Below, one piece after another: positions 7,949 to 15,712 of a DNA stretch of 41,935 nt (the stretch's first letter is position 1; every line of letters begins with the position of its first letter). The stretch is taken from assembly GCF_030766825.1 (NCBI RefSeq), contig NZ_JASFDV010000065.1, positions 1-41,935 of the forward strand, given 5' to 3'. The translations under genes were made by a program, and so were the position numbers. The notes beneath the pieces are model-generated. The model saw only the letters and a program-made list of their open reading frames with translations, was not told the DNA's origin and did not search any database. Source of the DNA: Nocardiopsis sp. CC223A (lineage in GTDB: Bacteria > Actinomycetota > Actinomycetes > Streptosporangiales > Streptosporangiaceae).

Positions 7949-7986
7949 GGGCGCCGCGGTCGGGAGGTGTCCCGATCACGGCGCCC
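7949..7986 (-). terminator. Terminator hairpin, repeat copy 2
   Basis: The same hairpin as in copy 1, exactly 157 bp away, with an identical sequence. Confidence 0.7.
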
Positions 7987-8105
7987 CACCGGGGCCGTCG
8001 CGCCCCTGGCGGCGGTGCGCCGCCGAATCGACGCCCCGGTGTCCCGGGTCAGGCCACCAGCTCCCCGGCGACCCGGTCGAGCATGAACTCCGAGGACACG
8101 CGAAA

Positions 8106-8143
8106 GGGCGCCGCGGTCGGGAGGTGTTCCGATCACGGCGCCC
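8106..8143 (-). terminator. Terminator hairpin, repeat copy 3 (native iolH terminator position)
   Basis: The same hairpin, nearest to the intact iolH stop. One C-to-T change in the arm turns a G-C pair into a wobble pair, so the stem is slightly weaker than in the other copies. Confidence 0.72.
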
Positions 8144-8205
8144 CACCGGGGCCGTCGCGCCCCTGGCGGCGGTGCGCCGCCGAATCGACGCCCCGGTGTC
8201 CCGGG

Positions 8206-9072
8206 TCAGGCCACCAGCTCCCCGGTGACCCGGTCGAGCATGAACTCCGAGGACTCGCGCGCCCTCTCCTCCCAGGCGAACACGCACACCGTGGCCACGC
8301 CGTCGAAGTCCAGGTCGCGCAGGGTCTGGAAGAATTCGTCCCACGGCACCTCGCCCTGGCCGATGTCCAGGTGCTGGTGGACGCGCGCGGGCGTGCCGGG
8401 CGGGTTGAGGATGTACCGCAGTCCCGACGATCCCCTGTGGTCGAAGGTGTCGGCGATGTGGACGTGCCGGAGCTTGTCGCCCGCGTACTCCATCATCGCG
8501 CGGACGTCCGCGCCGGGCCCGGAGCCCGACAGGTGGAAGGTGTGCGGTGCGCAGTACAGGTAGTTCACCCACGGCCGGTCGATCGCCCGGACCAGGTCCA
8601 CGGCGGGACCGTTCTCCTCGCAGAAGTCGTCCGGGTGGGCCTCCAGGTCGAGGGCGATCCCCTCGCGCTCGAAGACCGGCAGCAGCTCCTCCATGGAGCG
8701 CCAGAACGCCCCCTCGCTCCGGGCCGCCTGCTCCGGGCGGCCGTTGAACTCGGAGTTCATCAGGGTGACGCCGAGTTCGACGGCCACCTCGATCATCCTC
8801 TTCCAGTAGCGGACGGCGTCGCGGCGCTCCTCCTCGTCGGGGCTGGACCACTTGTACAGCGGCAGGATCGAGGACAGCTCCACACCGGTCTCGCGCAGCA
8901 CCGACTTCAGCTCGGCCACCCGCGCGCCGTCGGCCCGGGGGTGCAGGAAGAACGGCATGAACTCGGCGCGCGGGGACAGCTCGATGTACGAGTAGCCCAG
9001 GTCCGCCACGGTCCGCACCATCTCGGCCATCGGCAGGTGGCGGAACATGTACGGGTCGATCGCGATCTTCAT
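8206..9072 (-). CDS. iolH: IolH-type sugar phosphate isomerase/epimerase
   Basis: This 288-aa AP-endonuclease-2-like TIM-barrel protein begins MKIAIDPYMFRHLPMAEM. SYIELSPRAEFMPFFLHPRA, LPLYKWSSPDEEERRDAVRYWKR, LMNSEFNGRPEQAA and RYILNPPGTPARVHQHLDIG fit the IolH family as I know it from inositol operons. Metal-ligand candidates are the Glu and His residues in NSEFNGRP, LEAHPDDF and HVHIAD. Its exact reaction in inositol metabolism is not settled. It starts 17 nt after the iolG stop and ends the transport/iolG/iolH unit. Its last 46 nt are duplicated twice downstream; the intact copy differs by one codon (DRVTGELVA, against DRVAGELVA in the orphan copies). Confidence 0.88.
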   Translation of the reverse strand: MKIAIDPYMFRHLPMAEMVRTVADLGYSYIELSPRAEFMPFFLHPRADGARVAELKSVLRETGVELSSILPLYKWSSPDEEERRDAVRYWKRMIEVAVELGVTLMNSEFNGRPEQAARSEGAFWRSMEELLPVFEREGIALDLEAHPDDFCEENGPAVDLVRAIDRPWVNYLYCAPHTFHLSGSGPGADVRAMMEYAGDKLRHVHIADTFDHRGSSGLRYILNPPGTPARVHQHLDIGQGEVPWDEFFQTLRDLDFDGVATVCVFAWEERARESSEFMLDRVTGELVA

Positions 9073-9089
9073 CTGTGCGCGTGCTCCTC

Positions 9090-10097
9090 TCAGGCGTAGA
9101 AGGCCGGCCGTTCCTTGATGCCGGTCTGGACGACCTCCCCCGAGTGCAGCGACCGCACGGCCGCGTCGGTGACGACCGCGGCGGCGTAGCCGTCCCAGGC
9201 GTTGGGCCCGGTGGTCGGCGTCCCCGCGGCGACCTCCCGGACCCACGCCTCGAACTCGGCGTCGAAGGCGGCGGCGAACCGCTTCGTCCAGTCCTGGAGG
9301 ACGGGGGTGCTCTGCCGACCGGAGTTGCGCAGGACCGCGCCGGGGACCTCCGGGAGCCGGACCGTGCCCTCCTCGCCCACGATCTCGCAGCCGATCTCGT
9401 AGCCGTACCGGCAGTTGACGAACACCTCCAGGTCCACCCGTGCCCCGCCGGCCATCTCGAAGAGCATGAACTGCGGATCGCGCAGGTGCTCGAAGCGGTT
9501 GGCGGTCGGGCGCGGGGTGATGACCTGGACGGCGGAGATCTCGTCGTCCAGCAGCCAGCGCATCACGTCGATCTCGTGCACGGCGGTGTCCTGGGCGGCC
9601 ATCTCCGACCGGTAGGTCTCGGGCACCGTCGGGTTGCGGTGGACGCAGTGCGCCATCAGCGGGGCGCCGATGGCGCCCGTGGCCACGGCCTCCTTCATCT
9701 GCACGTAGCCGGGGTCGAAGCGCCGCATGAAGCCGACCTGGACCAGCCGCGAGCCGTGCCGTTGCTCGGCGTCGAGGATGCGCTGGGCGTCCTCCGCGGT
9801 GGTGGCCAGCGGTTTCTCGCAGAAGACCGGCTTGCCCGCCGCGATCGCGGCGAGCACCGACTCGGCGTGCGCCGGCCCCCAGGAGGTGACCACGACCGCG
9901 TCGACGTCGTCGGCCGCGATCACCTCCGCACCGTCGGCCAGTACGCGCGCGCCGGTGCCCTCGACCGCCAGGGCGGCCCGGGCGGCGTCGATGTCGGTCG
10001 CCGCGACCACCTCGGCACCACCGATCGAGGTGGTGATCCTCCGGATGTGCTCGGCCCCGATCCAGCCGGTGCCGATCACTCCTACCTTGACGGTCAT
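9090..10097 (-). CDS. iolG: Inositol 2-dehydrogenase (Gfo/Idh/MocA family)
   Basis: The 335-aa product would oxidise myo-inositol to scyllo-inosose with NAD+, the first catabolic step. The N-terminal Rossmann motif is GVIGTGWIG (Gly9, Gly11, Gly14). The conserved Lys95 is in CEKPLAT, and the catalytic Asp/His pair is His174 and Asp177 in VHEIDVMRW. FMRRFDPGY and GCEIVGEEGTVRLPE are typical of IolG. It lies 38 nt after the ABC ATPase gene and directly before iolH, linking transport to the first oxidation. Two other family members in the window (20429-21433 and 24962-26020) may act on other inositol isomers. Confidence 0.92.
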   Translation of the reverse strand: MTVKVGVIGTGWIGAEHIRRITTSIGGAEVVAATDIDAARAALAVEGTGARVLADGAEVIAADDVDAVVVTSWGPAHAESVLAAIAAGKPVFCEKPLATTAEDAQRILDAEQRHGSRLVQVGFMRRFDPGYVQMKEAVATGAIGAPLMAHCVHRNPTVPETYRSEMAAQDTAVHEIDVMRWLLDDEISAVQVITPRPTANRFEHLRDPQFMLFEMAGGARVDLEVFVNCRYGYEIGCEIVGEEGTVRLPEVPGAVLRNSGRQSTPVLQDWTKRFAAAFDAEFEAWVREVAAGTPTTGPNAWDGYAAAVVTDAAVRSLHSGEVVQTGIKERPAFYA

Positions 10098-10135
10098 CGC
10101 GCCCGTCTCCTCTCTTGGTCGTATCCGTGTGCCGG

Positions 10136-11023
10136 TCAGAGCCGCCGGACGTCGGGGCCCTCGTCCCCGGCGTCGTGCAGCGGCGCGACCTCCGGCGCCC
10201 CGCCGCGCTTGAGCTCGTGCTGGAGCGCGTCCAGCTCGGCCCCGCCCGCCATGTGGTGGGTGAGGTCGTCCAGGGTCAGCTCGGCGCGGGGCCGGTCCAG
10301 CTCCATCCGGCCGAGCTTGATGATCACGAAGTGGTCGCCGACCAGGAACGCGTGGTGCGGGTTGTGCGTGATGAAGATGACCCCCAGTCCCGCGTCGCGA
10401 GCCGCGTTGATGTACTTCAGGACCACGCCGGACTGCTTGACGCCCAGCGCCGCCGTGGGCTCGTCCAGGATCAGGACGCGGGCGCCGAAGTACACCGCGC
10501 GGGCGATCGCCACGACCTGGCGCTGTCCGCCGGACAGGTTGCCCACGGGTGCGTCGATGTCGGGCAGGTCGATGCCCATCTTCTTCAGCTCCTCATCCGC
10601 GATGCGGCGCATCCGCGCGGCGTCGAGCATCCGGAACGGCCCGACCCCCCTGCGCAGTTCGGAGCCGAGGAAGAAGTTGCGCCACACCGGCATCAGCGGC
10701 ACGATCGCCAGGTCCTGGTAGACGGTGGCGATGCCCCGGTCCAGTGCGTGGCGCGGGGAGGAGAAGTCCACCTCCCCGCCGTCCACCAGGTAGCGGCCCG
10801 CGGTGGGCCGGTACAGCCCGGCGATGATCTTGATCAGCGTGGACTTGCCCGCGCCGTTGTCGCCGAGGATGCAGGTGACCTCGCCCGCGCCGACCTTCAG
10901 ACCGATGTCGGTCAGCGCCCTGATGTTGCCGAAGCTCTTGCCGATCCCGTCCAGTTCGAGCAGCGGGGCGGTCTGGGCTCCTGCGCCGGCGGACGCCTGC
11001 GGTGTCGCCTTCGCACTCGTCAT
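10136..11023 (-). CDS. Sugar ABC importer ATPase (single-domain CUT2 type)
   Basis: The 295-aa product has Walker A GDNGAGKST, signature LSGGQRQVVAIARA, Walker B VLILDEPTAALG and an H-loop ITHNPHHAF. It has one nucleotide-binding domain, unlike the duplicated 500-aa RbsA/XylG proteins. This is the FrcA-like arrangement, so it should act as a homodimer. The start at 11023 follows GAGGTGAG; a GTG at 11032 is an alternative. The permease stop is 14 nt upstream. The acidic, proline-rich tail after about residue 265 is not conserved. It powers the importer encoded by the two preceding genes, probably for inositol. Confidence 0.92.
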   Translation of the reverse strand: MTSAKATPQASAGAGAQTAPLLELDGIGKSFGNIRALTDIGLKVGAGEVTCILGDNGAGKSTLIKIIAGLYRPTAGRYLVDGGEVDFSSPRHALDRGIATVYQDLAIVPLMPVWRNFFLGSELRRGVGPFRMLDAARMRRIADEELKKMGIDLPDIDAPVGNLSGGQRQVVAIARAVYFGARVLILDEPTAALGVKQSGVVLKYINAARDAGLGVIFITHNPHHAFLVGDHFVIIKLGRMELDRPRAELTLDDLTHHMAGGAELDALQHELKRGGAPEVAPLHDAGDEGPDVRRL

Positions 11024-11037
11024 CGTGCTCACCTCGG

Positions 11038-12096
11038 TCACCTCTTGTTCGCTTGGGTGCGGACCCAGCCGTTGACGACGACCGCCAGCAGCAGCATCGC
11101 CCCGACGAAGAAGAACACCCAGTTGTTGTCCCAGCCCGCGTAGACGATGCCCTGGCGGGTCATTCCGTAGATGAAGGCGCCGATGGCCGCGCCGACCACG
11201 GTCCCGTAGCCTCCGGTGAGCAGGCACCCGCCGACCACGGCGGCCATGATGTAGAGCAGCTCGTTGCCGACGCCCTCGCCGGACTGCACCGTGTTGAACA
11301 TGAAGAGCAGGTGCATCCCGGAGAACCAGGCGAAGAACCCGACCGTCATGAACAGGCCGATCTTGACCTTGGCGACCGGCACGCCGACCGCCCGGGCGCT
11401 CTCCTGGTTCCCGCCGACCGCGTAGATCCAGTTCCCGACCCTGGTCCGCATCAGCACCCAGGTGGCCAGGCCGACGAACACCATCCACCACACGACGGTG
11501 ATCCGGACGTCGACCCCCATGACGGAGAAGCTGGAGGCGAAGACCGCCCGGGCCGACTCGAAGCCGTCCATGTCGGAGATGTTCGTGGTGGACACCTGCC
11601 CGGTGACCAGCTTGGTGATGGCGATGTTGAGGCCCTGGAGCATCAGGAACATCGCCAGCGTCACCAGGAAGCTGGGCAGTTTGGTACGGACGAGGAGCCA
11701 CCCGTTGAGGAACCCGATGGTGAGCGAGACCACCAGGGCGGCCGCCGCGCCGACCCACACGTTCACCGAGAAGTACCAGGCGAACATGGAGGCCGTGAGC
11801 CCGGAGGCGATCACCGCGACACCGGCGGAGAGGTCGAACTCGCCGCCGATCATCAGCAGGGCCACGGCCACGGCCATGATGCCGATGGTGGAGCTCGCGT
11901 ACAGGATCGTCGCCAGCGCGGCACCGGTGCGGAACGGGTCGGCGATGGTGAAGAAGACGCTGAAGACGATGACCGCGCCGACCAGGGAGCCGACCTCCGG
12001 CCTGGTCATGAACTTGCGCAGCGCCGACCGCTGGGCCACCCGGAGGGTCTTCTCCGAGCCGCTCCCGGGCGCCGTGGGTTCGAGGGTCCTGCTCAT
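11038..12096 (-). CDS. Sugar ABC importer permease (CUT2 family)
   Basis: The 352-aa integral membrane protein has a basic N-terminal tail and about eight to ten hydrophobic segments. GIMAVAVALLMIGGEFDLS contains the EFDLSAG motif typical of ribose/inositol-type permeases. TKLPSFLVTLAMFLMLQG and AVGGNQESARAVGV are also hallmarks of this family; the latter is the EAA-like cytoplasmic loop. It starts 2 nt after the stop of the binding-protein gene and is followed by the ATPase gene. Location next to iolG and iolE makes myo-inositol the likely substrate. Confidence 0.92.
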   Translation of the reverse strand: MSRTLEPTAPGSGSEKTLRVAQRSALRKFMTRPEVGSLVGAVIVFSVFFTIADPFRTGAALATILYASSTIGIMAVAVALLMIGGEFDLSAGVAVIASGLTASMFAWYFSVNVWVGAAAALVVSLTIGFLNGWLLVRTKLPSFLVTLAMFLMLQGLNIAITKLVTGQVSTTNISDMDGFESARAVFASSFSVMGVDVRITVVWWMVFVGLATWVLMRTRVGNWIYAVGGNQESARAVGVPVAKVKIGLFMTVGFFAWFSGMHLLFMFNTVQSGEGVGNELLYIMAAVVGGCLLTGGYGTVVGAAIGAFIYGMTRQGIVYAGWDNNWVFFFVGAMLLLAVVVNGWVRTQANKR

Positions 12097-12098
12097 GG

Positions 12099-13079
12099 TC
12101 ACCGCGTCCCCCGCTCGGCGTACTCGGCGACCTGGTCGACGTTGGTCTCGTCGATGAACGCCGGCCCGGTCAGGACGGGCTCGGTGCCGCCGCCGGAGGT
12201 GTTGCCGTTGGTGTTGTACAGCCACAGGGAGTCGACCGCCAGGTAGCCCTGGAGGTAGGGCTGCTGGTCGACGGCCCACTCGACGACGCCGTCCTGGAGC
12301 ACCCCGACCAGTTCGCTGTTGGTGTCGAAGGTGGCGATGGCGGCGTCGCTGCCCGCGTCGTCGACGGCGTCGATCGCGGTCATGGCGATCGGGGCGCCCA
12401 GCGTGACGACGTAGTCGACCTCGTCGTCGGTCTGGAGCTTGGCGGAGATACTGGAGCGCACCTCGGGCATGTTGGCGCTGTCGACGTAGAGCACCTCGGA
12501 CTCGCCCTCGAAGGCCTCGCCCAGGGAGGCGCAGCGGGTCTCCAGGGCGACGTGCCCCTGCTCCTGGATGACGCACAGGGCCTTCTGGGCGCCGACCTCG
12601 TTGAGTCGTTCGCCGAAGGCGGTCCCCGCCAGGTGCTCGTCCGTGCCGAAGTACTGCTGGACGCCCATGTCGACCCAGTCCTCGATCCCGGCGTTGAACG
12701 CGACCACCGGGATGCCGGCCTCCCGGGCGGCGGCGACGGCGCCCTCCATCGCGTCCGGCTTGGACAGGGTGACGGCGATGCCGTCCACCCCGCGGTCGAC
12801 CGCGTTCTGGACGAGGGCGGCCTGTTCGCCGGCCTCGGGGTCGGCGGCGTACTCCAGGGTGATATTGCTCTTGGCGGCGGCGTCCTCGGCGCCCGCGCGG
12901 ATGATGTCCCAGAACGTGTCGCCCTGGACTTCGTGGGTGATCATCGCGATGGTGAGCTCCGGGGTCTCGACGCCTTCCTCGGCCGTCTCACGGCCGCCCT
13001 CGGAGCTGCACGCCGATGCGGCCAGGACCAGGCCCGCGGCACCGGCGATCAGAGCCGTGTAGCTGATGTTGCGCTTCAT
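12099..13079 (-). CDS. Sugar ABC transporter substrate-binding lipoprotein
   Basis: The 326-aa product has a lipoprotein signal peptide. The charged start MKRNISY is followed by a hydrophobic core and LAASAC, so Cys24 would be lipidated. The mature protein is a type I periplasmic-binding fold (LTIAMITHEVQGDTFWDII, NAVDRGVDGIAVTLSKP, IPVVAFNAGIED, ATFDTNSELVGVLQDG), as in ribose/inositol-binding proteins. It is the first gene of the transport unit, which then has permease, ATPase, iolG and iolH. It presumably captures myo-inositol at the membrane surface. Confidence 0.92.
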   Translation of the reverse strand: MKRNISYTALIAGAAGLVLAASACSSEGGRETAEEGVETPELTIAMITHEVQGDTFWDIIRAGAEDAAAKSNITLEYAADPEAGEQAALVQNAVDRGVDGIAVTLSKPDAMEGAVAAAREAGIPVVAFNAGIEDWVDMGVQQYFGTDEHLAGTAFGERLNEVGAQKALCVIQEQGHVALETRCASLGEAFEGESEVLYVDSANMPEVRSSISAKLQTDDEVDYVVTLGAPIAMTAIDAVDDAGSDAAIATFDTNSELVGVLQDGVVEWAVDQQPYLQGYLAVDSLWLYNTNGNTSGGGTEPVLTGPAFIDETNVDQVAEYAERGTR

Positions 13080-13194
13080 GATGGGACCTCTTGTCGGTCA
13101 GGGGGATTCACTCGTATGCGGTGGTGGCGGTCACGAGGGGCGGACGCGACTTGCGGGGAACCGCTCGGCGGCGGCTCAGCGTGGTCGTTCTGTG

Positions 13195-14106
13195 TCAGGC
13201 CTTCTGGTGGCGCGCCCCCAGTCCGCAGCCGTTGAGGTACTTGCGGGTCCGGACCGCGATGGGCAGCGGGACCTCCGGCTCGCAGGGGTAGAGGTCCTGT
13301 TCGACGATCACGAACAGGCGGGCGTCGACCTCGCGGAGCGCGTCGATCACCGCCGCGGGCGCGGGCTCCCCGGCCGGGGGCTCCACGCACACGCCGCGCT
13401 TGACGGCCTCGCCGAAGCCGAGCTTCTCCTCGTGGACCTGCCGGATGATCTCGGGGTCCATCTGCTTGATGTGGACGTAGTCCACGCGCTCTGAGTAGCG
13501 GCGGATGAGGTCGACCGCGTCGCCGCCCCCGTAGGCGACGTGTCCGGTGTCCAGGCACAGGGAGACGTGCTCCGGGTCGGTGCCGTCCAGGAAGCGTTCG
13601 ATCTCGGGCTGGGTCTGGACGTGGGTGTCGGCGTGCGAGTGCAGGCACAGCCGCACGTCGTAGTCGTTGAGCAGGATCCTGCCGAGTTCGTCGGCGGACC
13701 GGTTCAGGTTGCGCCACTGGTCGTCGTCCAGGGTCGGCGACTCGCTGAACTCGCCGGTCTTCTCGTCGCGGTACATCGGCGGGATGAAGACCAGGTGGTG
13801 TGCGCCCACGGCGGCGGTCAGCTCGGCGACCTTGCGGACGGTGGCGACGGTGTCGGCCCAGGCGCCCGGGTCGTGCAGGTTGCCGAACACGGTGCCGCCG
13901 GAGACCTTGAGCCCGCGCCGTCCCACCTCGTCGGCCAGCTGCGCGGGGTCGGTGGGCAGGTACCCGTAGGGGCCCAGTTCGAGCCACTCGTACCCGGCTT
14001 CGGACAGCTCGTCGAGGAAGCGGTTCCACGGCGTCTGCCGGTCGTCCTCGGGGAACCAGACGCCCCAGGAGTCGGGGGCGGAGCCCAGGACCAGTTGGTC
14101 GGTCAT
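13195..14106 (-). CDS. iolE: Inosose dehydratase-like TIM-barrel protein
   Basis: The 303-aa product belongs to the AP-endonuclease-2 sugar isomerase/dehydratase family. The opening GSAPDSWGVWFPED, SHADTHVQTQPEIERFL, VSLCLDTGHVAYGGGD and YVHIKQMDPEI give the His/Asp/Glu metal ligands expected of this fold. The order of these blocks matches IolE, 2-keto-myo-inositol dehydratase. The locus otherwise has no iolE, and the pathway needs one, which supports the assignment. It lies between iolA and the transport genes, 115 nt before the binding-protein gene. An IolI/IolH-type isomerase role is the alternative. Confidence 0.78.
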   Translation of the reverse strand: MTDQLVLGSAPDSWGVWFPEDDRQTPWNRFLDELSEAGYEWLELGPYGYLPTDPAQLADEVGRRGLKVSGGTVFGNLHDPGAWADTVATVRKVAELTAAVGAHHLVFIPPMYRDEKTGEFSESPTLDDDQWRNLNRSADELGRILLNDYDVRLCLHSHADTHVQTQPEIERFLDGTDPEHVSLCLDTGHVAYGGGDAVDLIRRYSERVDYVHIKQMDPEIIRQVHEEKLGFGEAVKRGVCVEPPAGEPAPAAVIDALREVDARLFVIVEQDLYPCEPEVPLPIAVRTRKYLNGCGLGARHQKA

Positions 14107-14190
14107 TTCTGCCTCGTTTCGGAGAACGTGTCGAGCGGTGAACGGACAGGGCCGGGCCGCGGCGCGGACGGTGCCGCGGCCCGGGGTCCC

Positions 14191-15687
14191 TCAGCCGTGG
14201 GTCGGGAAGTGGAAGGCGGCCTCGACCGAGCGGTCGACGTGCGGCCACCGGCTGGTGACGACCTTGGCCCGGGTGTAGAAGTGCACGCCCTCGGGGCCGT
14301 GGATGTGGTCGCCGCCGAACAGCGAGTCCTTCCAGCCGCCGAAGGAGTAGTGGGACATCGGGACCGGGATCGGCACGTTGACGCCGATCATCCCGACGGT
14401 GACCCCGCGCTGGAAGCGGCGGGCGGCCTCGCCGTCGCCGGTGAAGATGGCGGTGCCGTTGCCGTACGGGTTGGCGTTGATGATCCCGATGGCCTCGTCG
14501 AGGTCGGCCGCGCGGACCACGACCAGCAGCGGTCCGAAGACCTCCTGGCGGTAGACGTCCATGTCGGCGGTGACCCTGTCGAGCAGCGACGGGCCGATGA
14601 AGAAGCCCTCCTCGTGCCCCTGCACCTTGAGGTCGCGGCCGTCGACCACCACGACGGCGCCCTGCTCCTCGCCGGAGCCGACGAAGGAGGCGACGCGGTC
14701 GCGGGCCTGGGCGGTGATGACCGGGCCCATCTCGTTGGCGGCGTCCCGGCCGGGGCCGACCCTGATGGCCTTCGCCTTGTCGGCGAGCACCGGCACCAGG
14801 GCGTCGGCGGCCTCGCCCACGGCGACGGCCGCGGAGATGGCCATGCAGCGCTGCCCGGCGGAGCCGAACGCGGCGGCGGTCAGGTGGTCGGCGGTGAACT
14901 CCAGGTCGGCGTCGGGCATGACCACGGCGTGGTTCTTGGCGCCGCCCAGGGCCTGGACGCGCTTGCCAGCGGCGGTGGCACGCTCGTGCACGTACCTGGC
15001 GATCGGGGTGGAGCCGACGAACGAGACGGCTTCGACGCCCGGGTGGTCCAGGAGGGCGTCGACCGCGGTCTTGTCGCCGTTGACGACGTTGAACACGCCG
15101 TCGGGCAGTCCGGCGTCGGCGTAGAGCCGTGCGACGAACCCGGACACCGAGGGGTCGCGCTCGCTGGGCTTGAGGACGAAGGTGTTGCCGCAGGCGATGG
15201 CGATGGGGTGCATCCACAGCGGCACCATGATCGGGAAGTTGAACGGGGTGATGCCCGCGACGACGCCCAGCGGCTGGCGGAAGTCGAAGGTGTCGATCCC
15301 GGTGGAGATCTGGTCGGAGTAGCCGCCCTTGAGGGCGCTGATGATGCCGCAGGCGTACTCGACGACCTCGCGGCCGCGGACGATCTCGCCCCTGGCGTCG
15401 TCGACGACCTTGCCGTGTTCGGCGGCGATGATCCGGGCCATCTCGTCCTCGTGCCTGGCCAGGAGCTCGCGCAGGGAGAACAGGACGCGGGTGCGTTTGG
15501 TCAGGGAGGAGTCGCCCCAGCTCTCGAAGGCCTTCGCCGCGGCCGCGACGGCGGCGTCGACGTCGGCCTGCTCGGCGAGCAGGACGTCGGCCTGCCGCCG
15601 CCCGGTCGCCGGGTCCCACACCGGTGCGGTGCGGGTCGAGGTGCCGGAGGTCGGGGCCCCGTTGATCCAGTGCTGGATGGTCTTCAC
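14191..15687 (-). CDS. iolA: Methylmalonate-semialdehyde dehydrogenase (CoA-acylating)
   Basis: The 498-aa product would convert malonate semialdehyde to acetyl-CoA and CO2 with NAD+ and CoA, the last inositol-specific step. The GTG start at 15687 follows AAGGA. MKTIQHWINGAPTSG is the usual family opening. The catalytic Cys281 is in AGQRCMAIS, and FNFPIMVPLWMHP is characteristic of MMSDH rather than general aldehyde dehydrogenases. As in that family, the general-base Glu is replaced (QALGGAKNH). It starts 25 nt after the iolD stop. Confidence 0.93.
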   Translation of the reverse strand: MKTIQHWINGAPTSGTSTRTAPVWDPATGRRQADVLLAEQADVDAAVAAAAKAFESWGDSSLTKRTRVLFSLRELLARHEDEMARIIAAEHGKVVDDARGEIVRGREVVEYACGIISALKGGYSDQISTGIDTFDFRQPLGVVAGITPFNFPIMVPLWMHPIAIACGNTFVLKPSERDPSVSGFVARLYADAGLPDGVFNVVNGDKTAVDALLDHPGVEAVSFVGSTPIARYVHERATAAGKRVQALGGAKNHAVVMPDADLEFTADHLTAAAFGSAGQRCMAISAAVAVGEAADALVPVLADKAKAIRVGPGRDAANEMGPVITAQARDRVASFVGSGEEQGAVVVVDGRDLKVQGHEEGFFIGPSLLDRVTADMDVYRQEVFGPLLVVVRAADLDEAIGIINANPYGNGTAIFTGDGEAARRFQRGVTVGMIGVNVPIPVPMSHYSFGGWKDSLFGGDHIHGPEGVHFYTRAKVVTSRWPHVDRSVEAAFHFPTHG

Positions 15688-15712
15688 GGTCGGTTCCTTG
15701 TTCTGGGCGGCG

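Larger units (their letters stand above)
7781..8251. repeat. Tandem triplication, three 157-bp units covering the iolH 3' end and terminator
   Basis: Three head-to-tail copies lie at 7781-7937, 7938-8094 and 8095-8251. They differ at only about three single positions (G/A near 7889, a T near 8124 in copy 3, a T in the iolH codon near 8226). Each unit contains the last 46 nt or so of iolH including its stop, about 70 nt of spacer, and a long terminator hairpin. Only copy 3 joins the intact iolH reading frame; the other two are orphan gene ends. The period is not a multiple of three. GGAC(A/T)CGCG microhomology at the unit borders suggests slippage or unequal exchange. No protein-coding gene is seen between 7703 and 8205. 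Confidence 0.92.

Noticed and set aside
7819..8136. Open frames inside the triplicated region
   Set aside because: They repeat with the 157-bp unit, lack ribosome sites and domains, and are frame-shifted from copy to copy because the period is not a multiple of three.
7781..8251. Direct repeats that could be taken for a CRISPR array
   Set aside because: The units are 157 bp, head to tail with no unique spacers, and contain a gene end and a terminator.
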